Origin: Clostridiales bacterium
GTDB taxonomy: Bacteria; Bacillota; Clostridia; Christensenellales; Borkfalkiaceae
NCBI GenBank assembly: GCA_015055965.1
Contig: SVHG01000001.1
Span: 124,001 to 188,000 of the forward strand
Length of the DNA: 64,000 nucleotides
Reading direction: 5' to 3'
Position numbers and translations under genes: made by a program. The notes beneath the pieces were generated by a model, which was not told the DNA's origin, made no database searches, and saw only the letters and a program-made list of their open reading frames with translations. The stretch's first letter is position 1, and every line of letters begins with the position of its first letter. This document shows, in pieces, positions 35,275 through 44,601 of the stretch.

Positions 35275-36450
35275 TTACTTTAAATATTGGGTAAAACCGC
35301 TTGCAAACAGCAAATGAAATGCAGTTGGCTTTTCAGTTATATAGGGCGCAAGATAAAGGGCTTTAGAGCGTTGCTTTGCGTTATAGTGCTCTACCGAATA
35401 TTTTCTTCCGCCGTACTGCCGTTTGAGCATAGCACTATCTTCTTCTATTTGTTCAAGCTGTTGCTTTATAACCTTTAAAAGCTCTTTATTTGCCGTTATT
35501 TTACTCTTATACTCTTCTATCTTTTTTATATCGTATAAATAATCCGGCAAGCTAACCCTCTTTTTAATATACTCGTTAGCAAAAAGAGAGTTAATCTCAT
35601 TCTCTTCTAACACCACGCCGGGAAGAGAAAGAGTAAAAGAGGTATCGTTGGTAAAATAAAGCTCGTACGATCTTAAAATCATTTTATAAAGCAAGTATTC
35701 CCTTTCACCCTTTAAAGAAAGATTTTGCATCTTTAAAAGAATGCTCGAAGCAGAGCTTGCAATATTTCCACAGCCTGAAAGATATTCGCTGGCGATTACG
35801 TAAAGCAAGGCAAGAATAAGCTTTTCTAAAGATCTGGTAGCCAAATAGCTTTTTAACTCTTTTAAGCCTTCATTTAAACAATTTTCCGCCCTTTTGCAGT
35901 CAAAAAGCCCCGCTATAGATTGATTAACTAACATTTCAACGAAAAATATCTTTTTAGATAAAACGCATCTGATTCCATCTGCAACTTTATTTTTACCGCA
36001 AGCAGAAAGCAAATTTTCGTCAATTATTAAAAGGTTATTATTATTCTCTAACACCCTTAATAAAAATGAAGAAAATTCAAAATCAAGGGGAATATACGTA
36101 ACCCTTGCGTTAGTGTTTAAGCAGTAATCTAAAGCAAACAAAGCCAACTGCTCGTCACCGATAACGATTAATTCTTGCAAGTTGTTAACGCTGTTTAAAA
36201 GCTTGGGGGTGCTTTGCAAAAAGGGAATTTCTTCATCTAAGCAAAAGCAAGCTAAATTTTGCCCGCTAAACAAATCCTTAATAGATTTACCAAGCTCATA
36301 CCAACCCTTTTCATAACACAAGATTGCTTTTTGACTATTTTGCGAAAGCTCTTGCTTAATAACTTCTAGGCAATTACCGCAACGCAAATTTTTATTTAAA
36401 ATAATGCTTGCGGTGGAACTTTCCACCGCAAGCGCGCTATTAATCTTCAT
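35275..36450 (-). CDS. Protein resembling degenerate iron-containing/DHQ-synthase-fold dehydrogenase
   Basis: 391 residues. The N-terminal half has the alternating beta-alpha look of the Fe-ADH/sn-glycerol-1-phosphate dehydrogenase/DHQ-synthase fold (KAILCYEKGWYELGKSIKDLF, LIVIGDEQLALFALDYCL, RVTYIPLDF, IIDENLL, VADGIRCVLSKK), but the Gly-rich GGGS NAD-binding loop is replaced by IGDEQ. The His metal ligands are not obvious. A C-terminal coiled coil (about 330-365) follows. It overlaps the PHP-like gene by 11 bp, so they are co-translated. I infer a non-catalytic or altered relative; function is unknown. Confidence 0.5.
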   Translation of the reverse strand: MKINSALAVESSTASIILNKNLRCGNCLEVIKQELSQNSQKAILCYEKGWYELGKSIKDLFSGQNLACFCLDEEIPFLQSTPKLLNSVNNLQELIVIGDEQLALFALDYCLNTNARVTYIPLDFEFSSFLLRVLENNNNLLIIDENLLSACGKNKVADGIRCVLSKKIFFVEMLVNQSIAGLFDCKRAENCLNEGLKELKSYLATRSLEKLILALLYVIASEYLSGCGNIASSASSILLKMQNLSLKGEREYLLYKMILRSYELYFTNDTSFTLSLPGVVLEENEINSLFANEYIKKRVSLPDYLYDIKKIEEYKSKITANKELLKVIKQQLEQIEEDSAMLKRQYGGRKYSVEHYNAKQRSKALYLAPYITEKPTAFHLLFASGFTQYLK

Positions 36451-37681
36451 AACGGCCCTTACTCTTACCTATTTGTGCAAACAAGGTAATCCTACGTTGA
36501 AAATCCGGGCATTTTTTAATACTCTTATTAGAGAAAAATCCGTCGTCCCTATTAATATTCATACTGATTTCGCTTCCGAGTAAAGCGTAAGCGCATTTTT
36601 CAATATAAGCCCTGCAAGAAGCAGGCGCAGCGCAACCGAAGTGATTTCTTGGGTATTCCGTTTTTTCTGCAAACACAGCAAGCATTTCGCGTTTTTCTAT
36701 AGCTTTAATAAAATCTACTATCATGCTGGCGCTTAAGTTTTGCGCAGAAATACAGATAACGTTAAAGCCCATCTTCTTCGCTCTTTCTATTTCCGCTTCA
36801 AAATCAAGAAGAGTTTGCTCGCTTTCCGTTTGGTTCTTTAGCCAGTTATTGGGCGCGCTGTATTCGTACGCCGCCGCACAGCCGTGCCTTTTAGCAATAG
36901 CCATATAATCTGCAAGAGCAGGAGGCGTTAAGCCGGCTTCTACACTGTTAAAGTTGTGGCGAAGAGCAGAGATTAAATCGTATCTGTAAAAGGGATCGTT
37001 GGCGTCACAAAGCAGGTTATACTCACCTTCTAAAATATCCAAGCAAAGAGTAGTTCTTAAAAATTCCGCAAGTCTTCTTCCCTTACCAAACTTTTGCTCT
37101 AATTTAACGGCAGTTGCCATGTATACGTGCTTCAAGGTAAGGGTTGCGCCCTTTTTACCTTTAACGAATTTGTAAACGTCTCTATCAAAATCCAAGCTCA
37201 TATCGTACTTGCGAAGCTTTCTATTGATTTTTTCGCAAACGATTTTTGCCCTTTGCACGCATTGTTCCCTAAATGAAGTAAGCAAGGGCTTAAATTCCTG
37301 CTTGCACTCCGGCGTGATAGAATAAAAGGAAGCTAAGCATTCCTTGCCCTCTTTATCTGAAAGAGTAACCTCAAAGCCGTTAAGCGCAGATATTCCCAAA
37401 ACGTTACAAGAATAAATAAATTCCTCATTTGCAAATTCCGTACCGTAATCGCAAGAGCAAGCAACCTTTACACCGCTCTTATACGCCATATATGCAGCCA
37501 ACGAAGGCGTATAGGGCGAAAAAGAAAAGTCTGTGTGAATATTAAGGTTAACCTCTTTTAACTTTCTATCGGGAACAAGCTGGGGTTCAACCGCTTCCCT
37601 ATTTTTTAAATCTTTAATTATTATCCTTCTTATAAACCCAAAGCTACTGTTAAGCCTTTCTATTAATTTTTCACTTTGCAT
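36440..37681 (-). CDS. PHP-like protein with altered metal-site residues
   Basis: 413 residues. NLNIHTDFSFSPYTP at residues 45-59 closely follows the HxHTxYSFSPYSP opening of PHP-domain hydrolases, but the first metal-ligand His is Asn47. The later DHDS-type motif reads CDYGT. The middle has a Lys/Arg-rich helical part and an EAGLTPPALADYMA segment that could complete the barrel. PHP proteins are metal-dependent phosphoesterases; loss of these residues suggests a changed or lost activity. The ATG follows AGAGGTAG and the gene overlaps its downstream partner. Confidence 0.6.
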   Translation of the reverse strand: MQSEKLIERLNSSFGFIRRIIIKDLKNREAVEPQLVPDRKLKEVNLNIHTDFSFSPYTPSLAAYMAYKSGVKVACSCDYGTEFANEEFIYSCNVLGISALNGFEVTLSDKEGKECLASFYSITPECKQEFKPLLTSFREQCVQRAKIVCEKINRKLRKYDMSLDFDRDVYKFVKGKKGATLTLKHVYMATAVKLEQKFGKGRRLAEFLRTTLCLDILEGEYNLLCDANDPFYRYDLISALRHNFNSVEAGLTPPALADYMAIAKRHGCAAAYEYSAPNNWLKNQTESEQTLLDFEAEIERAKKMGFNVICISAQNLSASMIVDFIKAIEKREMLAVFAEKTEYPRNHFGCAAPASCRAYIEKCAYALLGSEISMNINRDDGFFSNKSIKKCPDFQRRITLFAQIGKSKGRYED

Positions 37682-37812
37682 AGCTACCTCTTAGGCGATT
37701 GTTTATTTGCCTTTTATTTTACAGCAAAATGCAAGAAATGTCAATACTTTTGCTAAATTTTACCGCCAAAAGATAAAAGTAAAAAAAATTATAAAAAATT
37801 TTCAAAAAAGGC

Positions 37813-37840
37813 TTGTAAAATGCCAAATTTATGTTATAAT
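37813..37840 (+). promoter_or_regulatory. Promoter of the HU gene
   Basis: TTGTAA (37813-37818), 16-nt spacer, TATAAT (37835-37840). Confidence 0.6.
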
Positions 37841-37882
37841 ATAATTAGTCTTAAAAGGCAATTAACATTTTGGAGGTATATT

Positions 37883-38155
37883 ATGAACAAAAGTGAATTT
37901 ATTAGAGCTTATGCAGACAAATTAGGGGTAACCATTAAAGAAGCAGAACATAACTTTGAAGCGCTTGTTGATACTTTAGCTGCTTCATTAGAAAAAGGTG
38001 AATACGTTCACATTTCCGGATTTGCTACCTTTGAAGTTAAAGAAAAGGCAGCAAGAGAGGGTGTTAACCCCAAAACCGGCGAGAAGATCGTTATCCCCGC
38101 TTGCAAGTCACCCAACGTAAAATTCAGCAAAGCATTTAAGGATCTTTTTAACTAA
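37883..38155 (+). CDS. hup: HU family DNA-binding protein
   Basis: The 90-residue HU/IHF fold protein bends and compacts DNA. Conserved parts: MNKSEFIRAYADKLG, the beta-arm start HISGFATFEVKEKAAREGVNPKTGEKI and C-terminal SPNVKFSKAFKDLF. ATG 37883 follows GGAGG; the upstream in-frame start at 37820 lies within the promoter and is rejected. A terminator follows at 38170-38200. Confidence 0.96.
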   Translation: MNKSEFIRAYADKLGVTIKEAEHNFEALVDTLAASLEKGEYVHISGFATFEVKEKAAREGVNPKTGEKIVIPACKSPNVKFSKAFKDLFN

Positions 38156-38480
38156 TAAATTAATAACGGATATCCGCTCTTAACGGGCGGATATTTTTTT
38201 ATTCTTAATTTTTAGCCTGTTTTTAGTATTACGCGCTAAAAGCAAAAAAAATAAATTCATTATTTCTTTATTGTTTTAAAAACAAACTATTTTAATAAAA
38301 AGTGGCTCTATAGCGCGGTTATTAACCAATTCTACCAGCAGTAGAGCTGTTTTTTTTAACTCTACTACCCGTTTTAAATGAGTATAGCTACCTTGTTTAA
38401 ATTTTAAGTGACATTTTTTTTAATTTATAATATAATGTTTACGTAAAACAAATGCAAAACAAAACAAGGTAGGTAACGTT
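38156..38480 (+). other. Gap between HU and DegV genes
   Basis: It holds the HU terminator (38170-38200, stem ATATCCGC / GCGGATAT with T run), a plus-oriented dispersed motif (38308-38326), a T-rich stretch after a small TCTAC/GTAGA hairpin (38332-38357), and the DegV promoter GTGACA (38408-38413), 17 nt, TATAAT (38431-38436). Confidence 0.7.
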
Positions 38481-39371
38481 ATGAGTAATTACGTATTAAG
38501 CGCTTGTTCAACCGTTGATTTAAGCGTTGAAAGATTAGCGGAAAGAAATATTAGTTGGAAGTCTTTCCATTATTTTATTGATGAAAAGGAATTTGCAGAC
38601 GATATGTTTTCTAAGTCTATGAGCATGAAGGATTTTTACGATTCTATGCTTCAAGGCAAGATGACGAGAACTTCACAAATCAACACCGAAGAATATTTTG
38701 AATATTTTGAAGGCTTATTTGAAAAGTATGATGAAATCGTTCACGTAACCCTTTCTTCAGGGCTTTCAGGCTCATTTAACAGTGCGCGTATTGCGAGCGA
38801 AATGCTTAAAGAAAAATATCCTAATAAGAAGCTTTACTTAATTGACTCTCTTGGAGCATCCGGCGGTCACGGTTTAATTGTTGAGCTTTTAGCAGATAAG
38901 CGTGATAAAGGCGCAACCGCAAGCGAGCTGTTTGAATACGGCGAAAAGCTTAAATTAAACGTTCACTTTGACTTTTATTCCACTGATTTAACCTTTTACG
39001 TTCGTGGCGGACGCGTTTCTAAGGCTGCCGGTCTTATTGGTAACATCTTAAAGATTTGCCCCGTTTTAGATATGAATAACGAAGGTAAGCTTATAGTTAG
39101 AAGAAAGGCTCACGGCAAGATTAAAGCTGCAGAAGCTCTTTTAGAGAACATGACTAATTGCGCCTTAAACGGAATGGATTACAACGGAAGATGTATCGTT
39201 TGCCACTCTAACTGCATAGCAGAAGCTAACCGCGTTGTTGCTTTAATTGAAGAACGCTTTGAAAACCTAAAGGGTAAAATTGACGTATACCCCATTGGCC
39301 CTACCATTGGTAGCCACTCCGGCCCGGGAACGGTTGCATTATTCTACGTTGGAAGCGAACGCGGTATCTAA
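38481..39371 (+). CDS. DegV family fatty-acid-binding protein
   Basis: DegV proteins bind fatty acids and, in FakB form, present them to the kinase FakA for membrane lipid use. The 296-residue chain contains TRTSQINTEEYFEYFE, HVTLSSGLSGSFNSA and IDSLGASGGHG, matching the ligand-binding cleft motifs. AAGGTAGG precedes the ATG. No fakA is adjacent. Confidence 0.93.
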   Translation: MSNYVLSACSTVDLSVERLAERNISWKSFHYFIDEKEFADDMFSKSMSMKDFYDSMLQGKMTRTSQINTEEYFEYFEGLFEKYDEIVHVTLSSGLSGSFNSARIASEMLKEKYPNKKLYLIDSLGASGGHGLIVELLADKRDKGATASELFEYGEKLKLNVHFDFYSTDLTFYVRGGRVSKAAGLIGNILKICPVLDMNNEGKLIVRRKAHGKIKAAEALLENMTNCALNGMDYNGRCIVCHSNCIAEANRVVALIEERFENLKGKIDVYPIGPTIGSHSGPGTVALFYVGSERGI

Positions 39372-39400
39372 TTTCAAACACACTAACTCTCAATATAAAA

Positions 39401-39446
39401 AATATGCGATAATCGCTTTATACAGGCGGTTATCGCATATTTTTTT
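39401..39446 (+). terminator. Terminator of the DegV gene containing a motif copy
   Basis: Stem AATATGCGATAA / TTATCGCATATT with a T run. The loop and one arm contain the minus-oriented dispersed motif (39410-39425), showing that motif copies can be built into hairpins. Confidence 0.8.
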
Positions 39447-39493
39447 GTTTTAACACTAGTATTTTTAATTTTATTTTAAACCTAATTTTAATA

Positions 39494-39522
39494 AAAAGCC
39501 AAAGAGTAACTTCGGCTTTTTT
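39494..39522. terminator. Terminator at the end of the defence island
   Basis: Stem AAAAGCC-AAG / CTT-GGCTTTT with T run, convergent between the DegV gene and the helicase gene. Confidence 0.75.
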
Positions 39523-39526
39523 ACTG

Positions 39527-42382
39527 CTATTTAATTTTTAAAAACCCCTTTTCAAAAGCGTTAATAACGAACATTTTTTCACCGACGGTAAACTTTATTT
39601 TAATGTATTTTTGTGCCTTGTCAATATTGATAATTGTTCCATCTCCAAACTTTGCGTGCGTAACAACTAAGCCAACAACAATCTTTGAGTAATCGAAGGA
39701 AGGTTTTTCTTCCTTAACTTCTTGTTTTTGAGTAGTGGTAACCACATAAGGATTAACCTTTGGCACAACTTTCGGCTTATCTTCCGTAACGGCAATTTCT
39801 TCGACAATTGCTTCCGATATAGTCGCTTGCATTGTTGCTTGTTGGTTAAAGAACAATTTTTCATACTCTTCACGGCGGATAACTGTATCCCAACCACCAA
39901 CTTCGTCTTTAACGGATTTTTCTATACCCGTGTATGAAAGCGACGAATCTTCATAACGCTTAAACTTGAATATTGCGTCGTTCATAAGGCTTGCGTTAAA
40001 CACACCGATAGAACAAAGCAAATTAAAGTCGTTAACGTCTAACCCCGTAACTTTCTTGAAAAGCCCCGGCTCTAACTGTGTAATAACGTCTTTAAGTGAA
40101 CGTTCACGGTAATCGGTAAGATACATAAAGATAGGAACGCGCGTAGCAAACTTAATAAGTTTTTCTTGAATCTGCTTACGCATAGACTTGTATTCTTTTT
40201 CTTCTTGCGTAAGCTCTTTCTTTTCTTTATCAGTAAGTTTTGTTTCCTTTTCTTTTTTAGCCTTTTTAACGGCTTCCGACTTATTGATAATAGCCGTAAT
40301 ATCTTGATTTAATGAACGGAATCCTTCAATACGCATAAGTGCGTCGAGAGCATCTTTATTCGCAAGTAAGCGCGATAATGTATCGTTATCCACGTTAACC
40401 AAAAGCGCCGATTCCCAACGCTTAGCAAGGAGCGTTGCACTCGTACCTGCCATAGCGATATCCAAAATGTCTTGCGCGTTGATTTGCTTCATCGTACTAC
40501 CGTCGTACGCTAAAACAGGCAAGAAATGAATAAAGTCGGCAACTTTCTTTTCGGGGTTAGATTCTTCTACGTTAAGACGGCAAGAATAATCGGAAATTTG
40601 ACGGAGCGCACGGTCAAGTGAAAAGTCAAAAACGTAACACTCTTGCTTCATAATTTGTTTATTGCCAAGGTTATCAGTAATTTCCCAAGGCGATTGTACA
40701 CGGAACGCCGTTTGGAAATACGTTTCAGGCGATTTAAGATTACGTAGCATAAATACACCCGTCCACGGACGAACGGTTACACCCGTAGTAAGTTTACCGC
40801 AAGAAAGGGTTATCGTTTTTGTTTCAAGCGGATTCCCCATAGAACTTTGCACGGGATAAAGCGCATCTAAACCTATACCTGCGCCTGTACCTGCGCAAAT
40901 ATTTATTTTATAATCGTGATAAAATGCGTTTTGCTTTTGTTTAAGTAAGTTTGCCATTGCAAAGCAACTTGCAACGTTAGGTAAAAACCATAACGTATGC
41001 GATAAAACGTTAAGTAGGCGCGTATCCGAAAACGGCATAGGCGGACGTTTATCTTGCCCAAGTTTTAAGTCGTCAACGCTACTCGGCAAGTATGAGCCAC
41101 GAATTAAATCAAGCCACTTTTGAACTTCGTTTTCATAAGTAAATTTAGCATCGTCCCCTTTACCCTTTGCAGAGAAAAACACGTTAAGGTCAAATTCGTC
41201 GTATTCGCCTTGTAAGGCAATTTGGCGTATAGATTCGGGTATGCGATAAGTAAGCATAACCATACGCGGTAAAGATAAATAAGGATTATTAGAACCCACC
41301 CATTTTTCTTTTGCGTTTTGCTCGTCACTATAAGTCCAATTGTAAATTTGGTCTTCTATAAATTCGCCACTATTTATAGCGCGGAAAGGAGTCCCCGATA
41401 AGAATAAATAATACCCAGTTGTTATAGGCAAGAACGTTTCATTATAAGCGTTATCTGCTTCTGTCTGCTTATAATGTTCCATATCAAAATCGGCATTTTC
41501 TTCTTCGTCAGGATTTTCAAACAACTTTTTAGCATTTTCACGCCACGCGCCAAAGTGGTATTCATCAAAGATAACTAAATCCCAATTGGTTGTATGAATA
41601 AATTCATTTTTTGCCTTAATACCACCATTTTCGTTAGTGCCAAGCAGGTCTTGGAAAGAACCAAAAACCACAATAGGACGGGATTTATCTGCGCTTGCAA
41701 ATTGCATATCGATATTTATTTTATTATCATGCGCATCCTTATTAGAAACGAACTGCCAACCTTCAAAATCTATGTGAGAAACAAGGTCTTCACGCCAAGC
41801 AGATTCTACCGCGGGCTTAAAGGTAAGAACTAAAACTCGCTTAAAATCCATTTTTTTGGCGAGTTGATAGGATGCAAACGTTTTTCCAAAACGCATTTTT
41901 GCATTCCACAAAAATTTAGGCGCTTTTTCAGGCTCATCCGCTTTTGCTTTATCAAAAAACTCAATTGTCTTTTGTACGGCGCGCGTTTGTTCGGGGCGCA
42001 TCTTAAAAGTAAGCGTACGATTTTCTTCGGTACTTATTCCGTCACGCACGTAATTGATTGCACCAATAACGTCATTTATAGCGCATTTAAACCACTCGTT
42101 TTTATCTAACCCTTGATTTAATTGTAAAAAACCTTTGCGTTTTAATATTTTATGTATATCGTGGTCTGTAAAACACGTGCCATCAGAACGCATTGCAGAT
42201 TCTTTAAGCAGTATTTTATATTCAATACCGCTTGTGTGTAACTGTTCTTTTACACGTGTTTCAACGTCACGGTCAGTAAAACCAACCTTTATATAACCTT
42301 TATGTGAAGCAACCCCAACAAGCTCATAAGCATAAATTGTAGGATTAACCGCAGGTCTTTGTATAAAAAATTCTTGATTCAT
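39527..42382 (-). CDS. GIY-YIG nuclease / SF2 helicase fusion, restriction subunit
   Basis: 951 residues. Residues 15-100 form a T5orf172-type GIY-YIG nuclease module (YAYELVGV...GYIKVGFTDRDVETRV, then DIHKIL and EWF). The helicase follows: Walker A AKMRFGKT (161-168), DEYH box (273-276), SGTP (329-332), and motif V/VI region QTAFRVQSPW. A Lys/Glu-rich coiled region comes next. The C-terminal 45 residues (HAKFGDGTIINIDKAQKYIKIKF) resemble the small Tudor-like tail of UvrD/PcrA helicases. ATP-driven translocation with a GIY-YIG cutter suggests a type III-like or type II-like restriction subunit acting with the neighbouring methylases. Stop of the preceding gene lies 2 nt before its ATG. Confidence 0.85.
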   Translation of the reverse strand: MNQEFFIQRPAVNPTIYAYELVGVASHKGYIKVGFTDRDVETRVKEQLHTSGIEYKILLKESAMRSDGTCFTDHDIHKILKRKGFLQLNQGLDKNEWFKCAINDVIGAINYVRDGISTEENRTLTFKMRPEQTRAVQKTIEFFDKAKADEPEKAPKFLWNAKMRFGKTFASYQLAKKMDFKRVLVLTFKPAVESAWREDLVSHIDFEGWQFVSNKDAHDNKINIDMQFASADKSRPIVVFGSFQDLLGTNENGGIKAKNEFIHTTNWDLVIFDEYHFGAWRENAKKLFENPDEEENADFDMEHYKQTEADNAYNETFLPITTGYYLFLSGTPFRAINSGEFIEDQIYNWTYSDEQNAKEKWVGSNNPYLSLPRMVMLTYRIPESIRQIALQGEYDEFDLNVFFSAKGKGDDAKFTYENEVQKWLDLIRGSYLPSSVDDLKLGQDKRPPMPFSDTRLLNVLSHTLWFLPNVASCFAMANLLKQKQNAFYHDYKINICAGTGAGIGLDALYPVQSSMGNPLETKTITLSCGKLTTGVTVRPWTGVFMLRNLKSPETYFQTAFRVQSPWEITDNLGNKQIMKQECYVFDFSLDRALRQISDYSCRLNVEESNPEKKVADFIHFLPVLAYDGSTMKQINAQDILDIAMAGTSATLLAKRWESALLVNVDNDTLSRLLANKDALDALMRIEGFRSLNQDITAIINKSEAVKKAKKEKETKLTDKEKKELTQEEKEYKSMRKQIQEKLIKFATRVPIFMYLTDYRERSLKDVITQLEPGLFKKVTGLDVNDFNLLCSIGVFNASLMNDAIFKFKRYEDSSLSYTGIEKSVKDEVGGWDTVIRREEYEKLFFNQQATMQATISEAIVEEIAVTEDKPKVVPKVNPYVVTTTQKQEVKEEKPSFDYSKIVVGLVVTHAKFGDGTIINIDKAQKYIKIKFTVGEKMFVINAFEKGFLKIK

Positions 42383-42384
42383 AA

Positions 42385-43056
42385 CTAAATTTCCAAATAT
42401 GTAAATTTATTATCTTTTATTGTTTTTTCCAAAGAATATATTTTTGTAAATTGTTTTATTTCGTCTTTTATATAAAAGCATTTAGGTTCATATTCACCTA
42501 AAAAAACACAATTTCTTCCGTCATGTATTTTTTCTGTTTTTTCCCTTTTTGCATTCTTTTCAACAACTATTCGATATTCTTGTTGAGGAGTGAATACAGG
42601 ATGTTTAATAAATAAATGATCATTATTATTGCTTGTTAAAAATTTAATAGTATCTTTTTCAGTTATTGTTTTATAGTCAACTAAACCTCTACAGTAACTG
42701 TATTTTGAATCTAAACTATCTAGTGCTTTTTCAAATTTATCATACTCAATAACAACTGCATAACCTTTTATACATTCAAAGTTTTTTATAATTTCATTAC
42801 TAATTTTAATTTTATTATCGATTATATTGTTATCAAAAACCGCAAACATACAATAGATATAAAAACTAGGGCATTTTTGGATTTGTTTGCTATAAGAAAT
42901 AGCTGCTTCTCTAATATCTCCAATACCACGAGTACCAGAAATTCTTTCTAGTTCGGCATAATAATTAGCAGCGTTCATGTAAAGTATTCCATCGTATAAT
43001 AAATCTGCATGTTCTTTTTTTTTAACAAATTTTATTAAATATTTTACATTTTTCAT
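42385..43056 (-). CDS. Unrecognised protein inside the restriction operon
   Basis: 223 residues, noticeably AT-rich and rich in Lys, Ile, Asn and Tyr. It begins KYLIKFVKKKEHADLLYDGILYMNAANYYAELE. I recall LYMNxxxYF-type openings in small proteins near phage and defence genes, but no function is known to me. The gene is tightly packed between the methylase (3-bp gap) and helicase (2-bp gap), so it is co-expressed with them and may be an effector, specificity or anti-restriction-control factor. There is no membrane segment. Confidence 0.65.
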   Translation of the reverse strand: MKNVKYLIKFVKKKEHADLLYDGILYMNAANYYAELERISGTRGIGDIREAAISYSKQIQKCPSFYIYCMFAVFDNNIIDNKIKISNEIIKNFECIKGYAVVIEYDKFEKALDSLDSKYSYCRGLVDYKTITEKDTIKFLTSNNNDHLFIKHPVFTPQQEYRIVVEKNAKREKTEKIHDGRNCVFLGEYEPKCFYIKDEIKQFTKIYSLEKTIKDNKFTYLEI

Positions 43057-43059
43057 TTT

Positions 43060-44601
43060 TTAATCCATAGGGCGAATCATAGATTCGATAAAGTCTATTT
43101 CTTCTTGTGTTAAACCGTATTTTTCGTATAACTCTTCATCCGTCCAGGATTTAGAAAAATCTTGCATAGGAACAAATTGGTACACTTTTTGCGGGGCACT
43201 TTGTGTGCTTTTTAATATTAGAACCATAAATCTAAAAAACTTCGTTTCTATATAAGATACTACATTTTCAGCCTCTACTTTAGACTTAAAAGGTCCAATA
43301 ACTGTATAAGTTTCCGTACAACAAGACCTAGGCTCAACAACAAACGGCTTATTGATTACTTGTGTAGGATAAGAATTACCCATACCGTAAGCACGTGAAA
43401 TAAGCACTTTCCACTTTTCTATTAAATCATGACCTTTTCTAATAGATTTACTTTCAACGTAACCAACGCCTTCTTTTTTCCACCCAAAATAATAAAATTT
43501 TACAGCATCATTAAAAGATGTTAACATATAGGAAGGCTTTACTCTATACATAGTGTTTTCCACTCTAACATCATAGCCAAAAGCATCATTGGGTTTTACT
43601 AATTTTATAAATGAATCATTTGTTTTGTCTTTAACTTTTGTAAGAATGGTTATTTGCTCACTATATCGAATAAATGTATCTGAAAAATCTTCTAATAAAT
43701 ACCTGTTAGATATTGCTATAATATCATTTTTAGAGTGCGTGTAAATATTGCATTTATCATTATAATTTTTATCCCACAAAAAATAGCAAACCCCACCCTC
43801 GATTTGAACACCAGGAAAACAGTCTGGAGAGTTTGGAAAATCGTGGAGTTCACAAATCCTTTTATCTTCAAGCATTATTTTTCTAAATGTATCTAAGCCT
43901 CGCCCACCAGCATACCATCTCGCAGGGATAATAAAAGACATATATTTAGGATTTAATTTCTTGGCTTGCTCAACAAAATAGTGATATATAGGCATTGCAC
44001 TTGCCCCATTGCCTCCGTCACTCATTTGGTATGGGGGATTTCCTATGATTACGTCAAATTTCATATTAAACAACTTCTCCAAATTATCGGTGTGTATAAA
44101 TTCATAAGCGTGAGTTTCTAATTCTTCGCCACGGTCATAAGTTCTATTTGTTCCACAATATTTACAGCGTCCGTTTACCCAAGTGTGGTCTATTCGCTTA
44201 AAACGGATATTTCCTTGCGCGGTATCAAACTTGGTAACCGAAAAATCGCTATTCGGGTATTTGCTACAATAGATTCCACGACGAGAAAGTAAACTTGTAA
44301 GTTCAGTTATTGCTATACCGAAAAGTTGTTTATGGAAAATATGATCGATACGTTCTTGCAAATCGGGGAACTGTGGCTCTAAACCTTTGATAAGGCGTTT
44401 AGCAATCTCTCTTAAAAACACGCCCGTTTTACACGCAGGGTCTAAAAAAGTCGTATCGGGATTTCTAAATAATTCCTGTGGCAACATATCGAGCATTTGG
44501 TTTACGATTTCGGGCGGGGTAAATACTTCGTCGTTAGATAGGTTTGCAAGGCAACTTAAAACGTCAGGATTGTAAACTTTATTAAATAAATTATCACTCA
44601 T
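43060..44601 (-). CDS. N6-adenine DNA methyltransferase, Eco57I-like
   Basis: 513 residues. SAM-binding motif I is FLDPACKTG (52-60) and the catalytic motif IV is NPPY (188-191, in FDVIIGNPPYQ), the adenine-N6 class. A single CxxC (CKYCG) near 148 and a long C-terminal region, probably the target-recognition part, follow. It should protect host sites or modify DNA for the helicase-nuclease. It overlaps the 221-residue methylase-like gene by 8 bp. Confidence 0.9.
   Translation of the reverse strand: MSDNLFNKVYNPDVLSCLANLSNDEVFTPPEIVNQMLDMLPQELFRNPDTTFLDPACKTGVFLREIAKRLIKGLEPQFPDLQERIDHIFHKQLFGIAITELTSLLSRRGIYCSKYPNSDFSVTKFDTAQGNIRFKRIDHTWVNGRCKYCGTNRTYDRGEELETHAYEFIHTDNLEKLFNMKFDVIIGNPPYQMSDGGNGASAMPIYHYFVEQAKKLNPKYMSFIIPARWYAGGRGLDTFRKIMLEDKRICELHDFPNSPDCFPGVQIEGGVCYFLWDKNYNDKCNIYTHSKNDIIAISNRYLLEDFSDTFIRYSEQITILTKVKDKTNDSFIKLVKPNDAFGYDVRVENTMYRVKPSYMLTSFNDAVKFYYFGWKKEGVGYVESKSIRKGHDLIEKWKVLISRAYGMGNSYPTQVINKPFVVEPRSCCTETYTVIGPFKSKVEAENVVSYIETKFFRFMVLILKSTQSAPQKVYQFVPMQDFSKSWTDEELYEKYGLTQEEIDFIESMIRPMD

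Noticed and set aside
39401-39446. CRISPR-like repeats from the short palindromes
   Set aside because: The palindromes are terminators or dispersed motif copies without regular spacers. No cas genes are present.
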